The translations under genes and the position numbers were made by a program. A DNA stretch of 54,499 nt from Deltaproteobacteria bacterium (GTDB lineage Bacteria; Myxococcota_A; Polyangia; Polyangiales; Ga0077539), in contig CANJUR010000028.1 of assembly GCA_947477565.1 (NCBI GenBank), forward strand, positions 1 to 54,499. Direction: 5' to 3'. This document shows positions 1 to 8,392 of the stretch, piece by piece (within the stretch, counting starts at the first letter, position 1; every line of letters starts with the position of its first letter). The notes beneath the pieces were generated by a model. The model had not been told where the DNA came from. It made no database searches and saw only the letters and a program-made list of their open reading frames with translations.

Positions 1-516
1 CGTCGGCATGTGCTGAGGGTGCCAGTCGTCGGCGCGGGCTCAGACTGCTGGCCGCTCGTCGGTGCCAGTCCGCGCGAAACGCGACGGTTTCTCACGCTTG
101 TTTCCCTGCAGTCTGACGGTAGACCGCCGTTTCCCCGGATCCCTGCTAAACCCGCGCAGCGCGTCGATGACCGACTCCGGAGCTTCGTTCAAACGTGCGT
201 TGGCGATGCGCCCGACGAGCGTGATGGGCAGTCACGCGACCGCTCTCACCCAAGAGGGATGATGGGTTGCGCGGCAGCGCGGGATGAGGTCGCGCAAGCT
301 TCGACGGATGTCCAAGAATTCCTGTTCAGCGGCTTTAACGCTCACAACACCGTCGGAATTCGGCGGCAAGGCAGGCACACGTTGCACCACGACCGACTTC
401 TCAGGTCAGTATCTCTGGATTCACATCCCGAAGCGCACACACTTCAAGAGCGCCATTACTTCTCGACCAAGAAGTTCATCGCCCGAGGCAACTCATGATG
501 AGGCCCGAACGCGCTG
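1..516. other. Non-coding or unassigned left edge
   Basis: I see no convincing gene here. Open frames exist on the plus strand but have no family resemblance, ribosome binding site or signal sequence. The stretch contains the first copy of the 35-bp direct repeat (146-180). Left of it the base composition is host-like (43 of 60 G+C in the first 60 bases); right of it GC falls gradually toward the gene at 517. A 10-bp word, ggtgccagtc, occurs at 18-27 and again at 61-70. Read on the minus strand through the repeat copy, the frame of the DUF4340 gene stays open for about 35 more codons and stops at 40-42. Confidence 0.5.
146..180. repeat. 35-bp direct repeat, copy 1
   Basis: This is identical over 35 bp to 1370-1404, in the same orientation. 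It copies a piece of coding sequence (in minus-strand translation, VIDALRGF) that belongs to the 3' end of the DUF4340 gene. Both flanks differ from copy 2: the left flank continues into host-like GC-rich DNA and the right flank into the AT-richer insert. A 35-bp perfect match at this spacing is not expected by chance. It could be a duplicated attachment site, a target duplication or a recombination scar. Confidence 0.9.
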
Positions 517-1119
517 TTAGGGATTAGAAAATTGCTTAATTGAGGCCAGCTTGTCGAAGGCCTGTTTCTTGAATTCTTCTTGGCCGATCTGATGACTATA
601 GTGAGTCAGTTTAATCAGATGGGAGTATTCGCAGGGACCGAGTCCAACCTGAAGAAGCCGATGGCTTTCAGCTCCAAACGCAAGGATGACAGGTCGGTCG
701 GCACCAAGATCGGAGAGTTCTTCGCGGAGTATTTCCATGTTTTTGGCCACCACTTCCGGATGCTCTTTCAGGTGCCTGACAACCTGTGATGACTCGACGT
801 CCACATGGCGCTTGATTACGTCTGTCATGTAGGCGCCCCAAAAAGGCGTCCCTTTAAAAGCATGACGGATCTTGTAGTCCTGTGCCCTCGGGTTGGCGTC
901 GTGGAAATTGATGAAAGGAACGCGTGCGATCGTCCTCGAGAAATTCAAGGCGACCATGACGACATTGCTCTTCAACTGCTCAACAATGTCCGGATCATCG
1001 AAGTGGCTTAATACGCCCATGTTCGACTTCGGTTTTCCGCTAGAATCCGCCCATGCGGCCCAGCTGCCATACTCTCCGTGTTTGGCGCGGATCAGCTCGT
1101 ATCGGGCTTTGTTAATCAT
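517..1119 (-). CDS. Uracil-DNA glycosylase-fold-like protein of unknown role
   Basis: The 200-residue product starts at the ATG ending at 1119. It has segments in the order expected for the uracil-DNA glycosylase superfamily: VALNFS (56-61) like the GLNPS loop, GAYMTDVIK (95-103) like the ITNxVK segment, ILAFGAESHRLL (145-156) like the IIALGxxA strand, and LTHYSHQIG (171-179) near the usual C-terminal HPS loop. This is pattern recognition by eye; the catalytic Asp/Asn and the HPS loop are not canonical, so enzyme activity is uncertain. No Fe-S cysteines are visible. It is the only gene in the AT-richer, repeat-bracketed patch, so it was probably acquired by transfer. A defence or nucleic-acid role is conceivable but not shown. 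Confidence 0.6.
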   Translation of the reverse strand: MINKARYELIRAKHGEYGSWAAWADSSGKPKSNMGVLSHFDDPDIVEQLKSNVVMVALNFSRTIARVPFINFHDANPRAQDYKIRHAFKGTPFWGAYMTDVIKRHVDVESSQVVRHLKEHPEVVAKNMEILREELSDLGADRPVILAFGAESHRLLQVGLGPCEYSHLIKLTHYSHQIGQEEFKKQAFDKLASIKQFSNP

Positions 1120-1346
1120 TCGTGGGAAGCGAGCACATGTGCATTACTGAGCTTGTCCATAATCTCCAAAAAACCACCCAAACCAACCATAAATAGGTTC
1201 AAGTGTATCGATCTTAGGGGATAGGGAAACAAACCTCGCGTCAGCGAGGCAAGGTCCGCAGATATCGCCGAATCAGGGACCCCCCACGGATTTCGCGTCA
1301 TGGGCACTCGCTCAATCCAAGCGGATCCGTACGGGAAGGAGTGGGG

Positions 1347-1359
1347 CGTTGATTCAACG
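1347..1359. repeat. Perfect 6-bp inverted repeat near the insert end
   Basis: The sequence cgttga-t-tcaacg is a perfect palindrome with a one-base centre. It sits 4 bp outside the DUF4340 stop codon and 11 bp from repeat copy 2. It could be a recombinase-binding arm or simply a weak terminator for the ABC operon. It is short enough to occur by chance. Confidence 0.3.
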
Positions 1360-1362
1360 ATC

Positions 1363-3579
1363 TTACGGACTAAACCCGCGCAGCGCGTCGATGACCGACT
1401 CCGGCCACGCCAGCGTCGCGTCGAGCCCGTCGCGGCGAAGGTAGTACCCCGCGCCCTCGCCGCTGCCGTAGCGCGCTCCGACCACCACGCGCACGGCGCT
1501 CGCGCCCGCGTCGCCGCTGTAGCTCGCCTCGAGCACCACCGTCGGCACCGCGAAGCCCATCTCCGGCCCCGGCGGGCCGTAGGCGAAGGCCCGCGGCGCA
1601 CCCATCGCGCTGATCGTTCCGAGCAACGCGTCCACCCGATCGGCGTCCGCGGGCGCACCGCTCTCCGTGCGCCAACGATCGCCGTCCCTCAGGAGCGTCA
1701 CCGTCCGCACCGGAGCGCTCAACCGCAGCACAAGCCGCGTGAGCCCCTCGCGAGAGACGAGCGCCGCGCTGCGATCGAGGTGCGACTGCGTGATCAACTC
1801 CACGAAGGAGCGCGGCATCACAAACACCCCGGGACCATCATCCAGTGCCGCGTAGTTTCCCCCGCCCGAAGCGCTGGCACCGATGGTCAGCGCGTACGTC
1901 CGCACGGGCGCCACCGACGCATCGACGCCGCCGTCCGTAGGCACTCCGCGCCCCTCGAAGCGCGCGACGACCCTCGCCTGCGGCGTCGCGAGACCGTGCT
2001 CGGGGAGCCGCGCGAGGCCCACCCAGCGCTCGACCTCCAGCGCTGCCAGTTGCCGTCCGAGGTCGGTCACCAGCGCGGGGTCGGCGCTCGACGCCAACGG
2101 CCGCGACAGCCGAAACCCACCCACGGACCGAACGATCTCTTCGTGCATCGTGCCCACATCGATGAGCAGCGCGCGGAGGTCTTCTTCGGTGTCGTGCAGC
2201 AGCGCGCGAGGGCGGAAACGCAGCGAGTCCACCACCAGCGTCTCCGCCGCGGAAGGCGCAAATCGCAGCACCACCGGCTCGTCGTCGCGGCTCACGTAGA
2301 AGCCCGTCGCGTCCGCGGTTCCGATCACGATGCGCTCACTGCCATCGACGCCCTCGCGTTCGACGGTCAGCGTGCGCGATGCGGGCCCGATGCCGTGCGC
2401 CGCGCGAGCGTCGCCGTCGATTCGCTGCGCCGCAGAGAGGTCGTGCAGGGTCGTGAGCCACGACTCCAGAGCCTCCGGGTCTACGGCCAGTCCGCGGGGC
2501 GTGGCGTTCCAGCTGACCCCCGCGCGCTCGAGCACAAGCTCGGCCCCGCCAGGAGCGCCGCCGGACACCCGCACCCGCGAGACCTCGTCGGTGCGCGCCG
2601 CCAACACGTGGTCGTCACGCAAACCCTCCGGCGGAACCCGCAGCGCATCCACGAAGCTCCGCGAGAAGCACACCACGGTGCCGGTTCCTTCGCGGGTGGC
2701 GATGACCTCGCCGTCGTGCCCGGGGCACGGCTCTCCCAGCCGAAGCACCACCGGCTCGATGGCGCCCCGGCGCAGTTCTACCCGCGTCGTCGGCGGCTCG
2801 AGGCCGTAGCGCTGAAGCACCGTGGCATCCGCGTCGTCGGCGATCACCCGCTCGGCGCGCAGTTCGCGCAGCTGTGAAGTCATCGCCTCCACGGCCCCCC
2901 GCGAGGCCCGTCCGAGGCTTGGCTCGGTCAGCCGCCACACGCCCCCGGTGCGGGCCATGGTGATGCGCCGCGCCTCGTGCGTCACCGTAATCTGATCGAG
3001 CCGCGACGGGTCGATGTCCGCCACCGCGCGATCGCGATACGCCGTCGCCATGCGGTCAAACAGCTCCCCGAAGGAGCGCCCCAGTACGACCCCGGCGCGG
3101 GCCTCGTCGCGTCCGCCCTCGCGCGCGCTGGCCTCGATGTAGACCTTGTCCTCGCGCTCGACGGCACCGCCGAGGGAAAAGCGCGCCGTGACCTCCGGCC
3201 CCTCGTGCACGACCACGGTGGTGTGCGCGTGATCGAGCCCGAAGCGCCGACGTGCATCGTTGTCGAGTGTTCCGAGCGAGCGCGACGCCTCGGCGCCTTC
3301 GATCTCCGAGAGAACACGCTCGATCTCCACGGCGTCGGCGGGGCGCACCACGGTACCCGAACGAACGCTCCAACTCTGCGCGCGGCGCACCAGCTCGTAG
3401 CGGCCGCTGGTGTGCGTGATCTCCACGCGATCGACGCGCTCGCGGTGAAACGCGCGCCACACGTTGCGGCGACGGGACTCGAGGTCTCCCGTGGTCGCGC
3501 GGTAGCGATCCCAGAGCGCGTGGCCGGCGAAGCCTGCGACCATCAGTGCGAGCACGAGCTGTCCGCGGTAGCGCTTCAC
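1363..3579 (-). CDS. DUF4340 domain protein of an ABC exporter operon
   Basis: The product is 738 residues with an N-terminal hydrophobic segment (about residues 7-19) followed by a long periplasmic beta-rich region made of repeated DUF4340-type units (for example VDRVEITHTSGRYELVRR near the N terminus). I chose the GTG ending at 3579 because it overlaps the stop of the upstream GldG-like gene as GTGA; the open frame upstream of it has no protein character. In other genomes DUF4340 proteins follow GldG-like genes in the same kind of ABC cluster, as here, and are thought to be envelope partners of the exporter. The last codons (S, P, stop) lie just beyond the 35-bp repeat, so the C terminus may have been rewritten by the insertion. 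Confidence 0.85.
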   Translation of the reverse strand: MKRYRGQLVLALMVAGFAGHALWDRYRATTGDLESRRRNVWRAFHRERVDRVEITHTSGRYELVRRAQSWSVRSGTVVRPADAVEIERVLSEIEGAEASRSLGTLDNDARRRFGLDHAHTTVVVHEGPEVTARFSLGGAVEREDKVYIEASAREGGRDEARAGVVLGRSFGELFDRMATAYRDRAVADIDPSRLDQITVTHEARRITMARTGGVWRLTEPSLGRASRGAVEAMTSQLRELRAERVIADDADATVLQRYGLEPPTTRVELRRGAIEPVVLRLGEPCPGHDGEVIATREGTGTVVCFSRSFVDALRVPPEGLRDDHVLAARTDEVSRVRVSGGAPGGAELVLERAGVSWNATPRGLAVDPEALESWLTTLHDLSAAQRIDGDARAAHGIGPASRTLTVEREGVDGSERIVIGTADATGFYVSRDDEPVVLRFAPSAAETLVVDSLRFRPRALLHDTEEDLRALLIDVGTMHEEIVRSVGGFRLSRPLASSADPALVTDLGRQLAALEVERWVGLARLPEHGLATPQARVVARFEGRGVPTDGGVDASVAPVRTYALTIGASASGGGNYAALDDGPGVFVMPRSFVELITQSHLDRSAALVSREGLTRLVLRLSAPVRTVTLLRDGDRWRTESGAPADADRVDALLGTISAMGAPRAFAYGPPGPEMGFAVPTVVLEASYSGDAGASAVRVVVGARYGSGEGAGYYLRRDGLDATLAWPESVIDALRGFSP
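1370..1404. repeat. 35-bp direct repeat, copy 2 (3' end of DUF4340 gene)
   Basis: This copy is in frame at the 3' end of the DUF4340 coding sequence and ends 5 bp before its stop codon. It matches 146-180 perfectly. Because the full gene lies on this side, this is the copy attached to the host gene. Confidence 0.9.
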
Positions 3580-5153
3580 GCGGTGTTCTTCCTGGCACGG
3601 GATACCGCGAGCCCCACGAGCGCCGCGGCCAGGGGAATCAGCAGCATCACGTAGACCCCGATTTTGGTGAGGTCGCGCCCGCTCACGAGGAGCGCCGCAC
3701 GATCGACCGGACGCGCGGGAATGTTCACGAGTTCGCGCCGCGCGGTGATCCATCCGATGACGGACTCCGCGAGGTTGGCGTTGGCCACGGAGGCTCGCAC
3801 TCGGATGTTGAAGTAGTCGGCACCGACCATCTCCGAGCTGCCCACGACGACGACGCGCCCGGAGGCCACGCCTTCGCCGCGCGAGCGACCGTCTCCGATC
3901 ATCCCCGCCATGGCGAGCGTCACGGGCCCCTGGATGTCATCGGGGCCCTTCGACGGAACAAAAGTCCGCAGCAGTTCGCCGATCGCGGTCTCGCCCCACG
4001 CCTGCGGAGTGGAGAGCACCAGCGAGGCCGCCGTGACCGACCCTTCGGCCCTCACGAGCGGGCGCACCATGCCGACGAGCACCGAGGCTCCGCGGAGGTT
4101 GCCGGTGATCTCGTGTTCGCTCCAGGTGTCTGCGCGAAAGTGCACGGGTGGCGAGTCTGGTAGGAGGTGATCGCTCTCGGCTTCGACGACCACCGCCGGG
4201 GGCAGGCCGATGCCCGCCATGCCCGCGACGTCTTCGAGGCCCGTCGGAACGACCCGCCCTTCGAGCACCACGGGGTCGAGAAACATCGCGACATTGCCGC
4301 CGCTGCGCAGGTAGCGCACGACCGCGTCGCCGTCTTCCCGCGCCCACGCGCGTTGCGGTCCGGCGATGACGAGCGCGTCGCAGTCCGCGGGAACGCCGGT
4401 CTGCCCGCGAACCTCGACCTCGCGCACGACGAAGTTGAGGTGACGCAGGTCGTCCGCGAGTCCAGCGGCGGCGCGGTCTCCGGAAGCGAGGGGCATCTCG
4501 GCGTGGCCGGAGGAGAAGCAGAGCGTGGTGGCGCGCTCGCGATCCACCTGGAGCAGCGCCTCGGACATGCGGCGCTCGACGGTGATCTTGGCGTTGAGCA
4601 GGCGCGAGCCGTCGTTGCCTTCTTCGCCGCCTTCGGTCTGCGGTCCAAGCTCCTGGAGTTGCTCGCGCTCGACCTCCCAGTGGCGGTTGCCGCGGCGCAC
4701 GAGGAGCCCCGCGGTGGCGAGCGTTCGGCCCTCCGCGGTGCGGTCGAGGAGGTGCGGATCAAGCTCCTGTGCAAGGGCGATGAGGCGCTCGCGCTGACGG
4801 TCGGGGTCGATGAGGTGGAGGTGCACCTTCGGGGAGGCGGCGGCGTAGCGCTCGGCGAGTTCGTTGGTCTCGGAGTAGAGCGGATCGCGGCTGGAGAGCA
4901 GGACGTAGAGTTCGACGGGTTCGCGCAGGGCGCGGACGATCTCGACGGAGCGGGGCGAGAGGGTGAATCGCTGCGCGGAGGTCCAATCCCAGCGGCGGTA
5001 GTGGCGCGAGGCGGTGTAGTTCACCAGGCTGAAGAGGGCGACGACGAGGAGCACCCAGATGGGGCCGTTCATCAGGCGATCGAGCCAGGCGGGCGGCGCG
5101 GAGTCGGGCGCGGATTTCTCTGTGGGTACCGGAGTGGCTTCGGGTGTGCTCAT
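3576..5153 (-). CDS. GldG-like ABC transporter auxiliary protein
   Basis: The product is 525 residues: a short polar N terminus, one membrane segment (about 30-48), a large extracytoplasmic domain of the ABC_transp_aux/GldG type, and a second membrane segment at the C terminus, followed by SRARKNTA. The early region (SPRSVEIVRALREPVELYVL) is typical of the family. I chose the ATG ending at 5153 (TGATG overlap with the permease stop) because GGGAG lies 5 bases upstream; a GTG one codon earlier is the alternative. The gene sits between permease and DUF4340 genes and probably forms the membrane-anchored partner of the exporter. In Bacteroidota GldG is linked to gliding; that role should not be assumed here. 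Confidence 0.85.
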   Translation of the reverse strand: MSTPEATPVPTEKSAPDSAPPAWLDRLMNGPIWVLLVVALFSLVNYTASRHYRRWDWTSAQRFTLSPRSVEIVRALREPVELYVLLSSRDPLYSETNELAERYAAASPKVHLHLIDPDRQRERLIALAQELDPHLLDRTAEGRTLATAGLLVRRGNRHWEVEREQLQELGPQTEGGEEGNDGSRLLNAKITVERRMSEALLQVDRERATTLCFSSGHAEMPLASGDRAAAGLADDLRHLNFVVREVEVRGQTGVPADCDALVIAGPQRAWAREDGDAVVRYLRSGGNVAMFLDPVVLEGRVVPTGLEDVAGMAGIGLPPAVVVEAESDHLLPDSPPVHFRADTWSEHEITGNLRGASVLVGMVRPLVRAEGSVTAASLVLSTPQAWGETAIGELLRTFVPSKGPDDIQGPVTLAMAGMIGDGRSRGEGVASGRVVVVGSSEMVGADYFNIRVRASVANANLAESVIGWITARRELVNIPARPVDRAALLVSGRDLTKIGVYVMLLIPLAAALVGLAVSRARKNTA

Positions 5154-5902
5154 CACGACTCCCTTCGGACGGAGAGGGTGCGTGTCGCGAGCGCCAGGGA
5201 GCAGAGCGCAACGGAGCCGTAATAGACCAGGGCGCGGGAGTCGATGAGGCCGACGGAGAAGTGCTCCATGTGCTCCCAGAGGTTCACGTAGGAGAAAAAC
5301 TGTCGAGTGGACTCTTCCTGGAAGACATACGACCCGAGTCCGAGTGCGAACATCACTCCGCCAATGGCCATGAAGGTGAGCATGTACGCGACGACCTGCG
5401 AGCGGGCGACGGCGGACATGAGCACTCCGAGGGCGACGAAGGCCGACCCGATCAGGAGCATTCCCGCGTAGCCGGCCGCGAGCGCGCCCCAGTCCACGGG
5501 GCCATAGCGCTTCACGACGAGGGCGTAGAGCAGCGTCGGGGCCCAGAGGGCGGCGTAGAAGGTCATGGAGCCGAGGTACTTCCCGGCGACGACCTCGAGG
5601 TCGGTGACGGGCGCGGTGAAGAGGGTTTCGAAGGTGCGGGCGCGGCGCTCCTCGGCGAAGGTGCGCATGGTGGTCGCGGGACTGAACACCAGCAGCGTGA
5701 GCACCGAAAGAATGGTGCTTCCGAAGAACATCTGGAGTGGCGATCGCGAGCCCGTGAGCGCGGGATTATCCGCGGTCATGGACATAAAGAACCAGAAGAC
5801 CACGCCATTGAAGACGAGAAACGCCACCATCACCACATAGGCGAGAGGCGAACAGAAGGTGCCAATCAGCTCACGCTTGTAGATCGCCCAGGCTGTTCTC
5901 AC
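5153..5902 (-). CDS. ABC-2 type transporter permease (GldF-like)
   Basis: The 249-residue product begins MRTAWAIYKRELIGTFCSP, a typical opening for ABC-2 permeases. It has about six hydrophobic segments, including one near 20-40 and pairs around 60-75, 105-125, 140-165 and 170-190. ATGA overlap with the ATPase gene upstream (5899-5902) and a TGATG/GTGA junction with the GldG-like gene downstream indicate one translationally coupled operon. It is expected to form the membrane pore of the exporter with the ATPase. The substrate is unknown. Confidence 0.88.
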   Translation of the reverse strand: MRTAWAIYKRELIGTFCSPLAYVVMVAFLVFNGVVFWFFMSMTADNPALTGSRSPLQMFFGSTILSVLTLLVFSPATTMRTFAEERRARTFETLFTAPVTDLEVVAGKYLGSMTFYAALWAPTLLYALVVKRYGPVDWGALAAGYAGMLLIGSAFVALGVLMSAVARSQVVAYMLTFMAIGGVMFALGLGSYVFQEESTRQFFSYVNLWEHMEHFSVGLIDSRALVYYGSVALCSLALATRTLSVRRES

Positions 5903-6867
5903 GCGTCCCCCTCAGCGCCCGTGAGCGCATGGAATACCCGTTCAAGGCTGCCCGCCTGTGGGGACACGGCGCGCACGCCGAGTCCGGCGTGGACGCACTT
6001 CGCGACGAGCGCCTCGACGGCATCGCCTTTCTCCATCGCACGAACGACGACCTGGACGAGGTCACCATCGGTGGTGGCGGTGCGGAGCGAGAGGCCTTCC
6101 ACGGTGTCGATCAGGGCCTGCGCGGCGGCGGCGGGATCGCTCTTCCACGCGGCGTGAAGCGCTCGCGGGTGAATCTTCACGACGACGTCGCGTTCACCGC
6201 CGGTGAGTTGAGCGCGCACCTCTTCGAGCGGTCCGTTGGCGGCGATGCGGCCATGGTGAATGATGACGACGCGTTCACAGACGGCTTCGACTTCTTGCAT
6301 GATGTGCGTGGAGAGGAAGATGGTGTGCTCGGCGCCGAGTCGTTTGAGCATGTCGCGAAAGCGCAGTATCTGATTGGGGTCGAGGCCCTCCGTGGGCTCA
6401 TCGAGGATGAGCAGCGGGGGCCGGGCGACGAGGGCGTCCGCGAGGCCGACGCGCTGCTTGTATCCCTTGGAAAGCTCACCGATCAGGCGCGGCGCGACGT
6501 CGGTGACGTCTGCGAGTTCGAGCGCGCGATCGACGGCGGCGTCGCGTAGTCGGGTGATGCCTTTGATCTCTGCGCGAAAGCGGAGGTATTCGCGGACGCG
6601 CATTTCCGGGTGCAGGGGCACGCTTTCGGGCATGTATCCGATGAGGCGTCGGGCTGCGAGCGAGTCGGTGACGACATCGAGTCCGCCGATGCGGGCGGTT
6701 CCGGACGTGGGCGGGAGGAACCCGGCAAGCATCTTGAGCGTGGTGCTCTTCCCCGCCCCATTGGGCCCGAGGAATCCGACGATGGACCCCTTCGGGATGG
6801 AGAAGGTGAGCGCCTCGACAGCGGTGCGGGATCCGAAACGACGGGTGAGTTGTTGGGTCTCGATCAC
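5899..6867 (-). CDS. ABC transporter ATP-binding protein (GldA-like)
   Basis: The product is 322 residues with a complete nucleotide-binding domain: Walker A GPNGAGKST (34-42), signature-region LSKGYKQ (132-138), Walker B LLILDE (152-157) and the switch histidine (H188 in STHIMQ). About 85 C-terminal residues follow the core domain, as in the GldA/CcmA branch. The start is the GTG ending at 6867. It is the first gene of the four-gene exporter operon running to 1363. It energises the ABC-2 permease at the cytoplasmic face of the inner membrane. Confidence 0.92.
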   Translation of the reverse strand: MIETQQLTRRFGSRTAVEALTFSIPKGSIVGFLGPNGAGKSTTLKMLAGFLPPTSGTARIGGLDVVTDSLAARRLIGYMPESVPLHPEMRVREYLRFRAEIKGITRLRDAAVDRALELADVTDVAPRLIGELSKGYKQRVGLADALVARPPLLILDEPTEGLDPNQILRFRDMLKRLGAEHTIFLSTHIMQEVEAVCERVVIIHHGRIAANGPLEEVRAQLTGGERDVVVKIHPRALHAAWKSDPAAAAQALIDTVEGLSLRTATTDGDLVQVVVRAMEKGDAVEALVAKCVHAGLGVRAVSPQAGSLERVFHALTGAEGDA

Positions 6868-6925
6868 AGGGCGTGACCGGGTGCTAGTCGCGCCGTAGTG
6901 GGGGTGTCAAGCCACGCAGGTGGGC

Positions 6926-8317
6926 TCAGGGCGAGCGCACGCAGCGGAGGCCGTTCCCATCTTCGGCGGGAGTAATTGCGCGCGCATCTCGAGATGCGCC
7001 CAGCAGAGGCTCGGCCCCGCCCGCCTGAAAACCACCGCCGCGGACTGATCTCGTCCCACTCACAACGGTGCAAAGTGGATCGTGAAGATCGACCGGCGTG
7101 GGTCCCCAACATGGGGCAAATCCGTACGTGTCCGGTGAGTCGGCAGCCCACTCAGAGACGTTACCTGCCAGGTCAAAGACACCACCATTGTCGGGAAAGC
7201 TCCCCACAAGACGCGTCAACGCACCCGTGTCACCAACACAACTCTGAAACTGAGCCAGTTCACACGGTGGAAAGCCAGGTGAAGCAGAGGACCTCTCAAT
7301 CGGATTCTCGTCCCCCCAGGGATAGCGCCGAGGCGATGGATACCCCGCAACGGGTCGAATGCGCGATACGTACTCAAACTCAGCCTCGGTAGGCAACCGC
7401 CCACCATCCCAGACACAGAACGACTGTGCGGTCGCCCAATCCACGCAGTTGATCGGGTGCGCTTCTCGAGTGCCGGCCGCGGGGATCCAATTGCAGACTG
7501 ATTTCGTCCTTGGGCTGACGGGTTCCCGAACCATTCCCACGGGGAGATCGACGCCGCCCGGATAGTGTACCGGGGTCGTCGGCATGGGGTGCCCGGCGAC
7601 CCAGAATCGCCGAAATCTCGCGACGGTCACTTCATGGGAATCAATCAACAAGGAAGAGACCGAGACGCGTCCGTCCAGAGGCAAGCCGGTACTTGCCCCC
7701 AGGGCTCCCATCTGAAAAGTGCCTCCAGTGACCCCGACCAGACCGCAACCTCGCTCCCCAGCCAACGGGCAACTACGCTGGCTAACGCATCTTCCAACGA
7801 CACAGAGACCCGACGGGCCACACGCGTTGCCGCAACTTGCACAGTTCTCGGCGGAGTTCAGTACGACTTCACATCCGTCCTCGTAGCGGCCATTGCAGTC
7901 CCCTGATCCGGCGGTACAAAGCCCTATGCGACACGCTCCATCTACACAGATGGAAGAGGCATTCGCAGCCACGCAGACTCCACACGACCGATCCGTCGCG
8001 ACCGCGTCGGCAGAGCCCAGAGCGTCGGCCACGGGGCCTTGGTCGCTGGAGACGTCTCCTCCGATCGTCTCTTCGATCGGTGTGCTTGCGTCGCGGTTTG
8101 CAGCGTCGATGACGGATACGTCCGGCAGACCCACCTCGATCTGATCGTCCACCGCCGCATCCGTAATGTCGGCCGAAGTCGGCAGGTCGGAAGACGCGTC
8201 CGGCAAGGTCCCGAGGTCGCTTCCGCGATCGGGCACGTCCCCGTGGACGACTCGAATCTCCGGAACGCAGCCGATCAGAGCGATCAACGAGCAGAGCGTA
8301 GAGACTCGCGTGTTCAT
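6926..8317 (-). CDS. SUMF1/FGE-like lipoprotein with Cys-rich unit
   Basis: The product is 463 residues. It has a lipoprotein signal with cysteine at residue 17 (LIALIGC), an Asp/Ser/Thr-rich linker, and one Cys-rich unit with the NCASCGNAC pattern. That unit matches the repeats of the large lipoprotein at 11907-14486. The C-terminal ~260 residues are a formylglycine-generating-enzyme (sulfatase-modifying factor) fold: GGTFQMG, DSHEVTVARFRRF, NCVDWATAQSFC, GRLPTEAEFEY, RYPWGDE, DLAGNVSEW and a final LRCVRSP. The segment that carries the catalytic cysteines in true enzymes (after RGGSF) reads RGGGFQAGGAEPLL and has none, so it is probably a non-catalytic surface protein. A 58-bp gap separates it from the ABC operon. 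Confidence 0.85.
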   Translation of the reverse strand: MNTRVSTLCSLIALIGCVPEIRVVHGDVPDRGSDLGTLPDASSDLPTSADITDAAVDDQIEVGLPDVSVIDAANRDASTPIEETIGGDVSSDQGPVADALGSADAVATDRSCGVCVAANASSICVDGACRIGLCTAGSGDCNGRYEDGCEVVLNSAENCASCGNACGPSGLCVVGRCVSQRSCPLAGERGCGLVGVTGGTFQMGALGASTGLPLDGRVSVSSLLIDSHEVTVARFRRFWVAGHPMPTTPVHYPGGVDLPVGMVREPVSPRTKSVCNWIPAAGTREAHPINCVDWATAQSFCVWDGGRLPTEAEFEYVSRIRPVAGYPSPRRYPWGDENPIERSSASPGFPPCELAQFQSCVGDTGALTRLVGSFPDNGGVFDLAGNVSEWAADSPDTYGFAPCWGPTPVDLHDPLCTVVSGTRSVRGGGFQAGGAEPLLGASRDARAITPAEDGNGLRCVRSP

Positions 8318-8392
8318 GGGTTTCCTTCAGCGCGAATGGCGCGCAGAGGGCCGTCGGACGGGGTTGCGGGGAGGTCGAAGGAAGGTGAGCGA

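Larger units (their letters stand above)
181..1369. mobile_element. Putative small insertion bracketed by direct repeats
   Basis: This is the DNA between the two 35-bp repeat copies. Its middle is clearly AT-richer than the neighbours: hand counts give 28/60 G+C at 541-600 and 31/60 at 601-660, against 46/60 at 1441-1500 in the adjacent gene. It carries one small gene (517-1119, minus) and no integrase, transposase or resolvase. The repeat lies at the 3' end of a host gene and the gene's stop codon lies inside the insert, a pattern typical of site-specific integration that preserves the target gene. A remnant or a passenger mobilised in trans is possible. The element class is unknown, and a local rearrangement is not excluded. 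Confidence 0.45.

Noticed and set aside
481..530. Integron attC-like site (CCCTAAC overlapping the stop codon of the gene at 517)
   Set aside because: The first base does not fit the RYYYAAC core, no matching core lies within a normal distance downstream, and no long imperfect palindrome joins them. A matching GTTGAAT at 1352-1358 alone is not enough.
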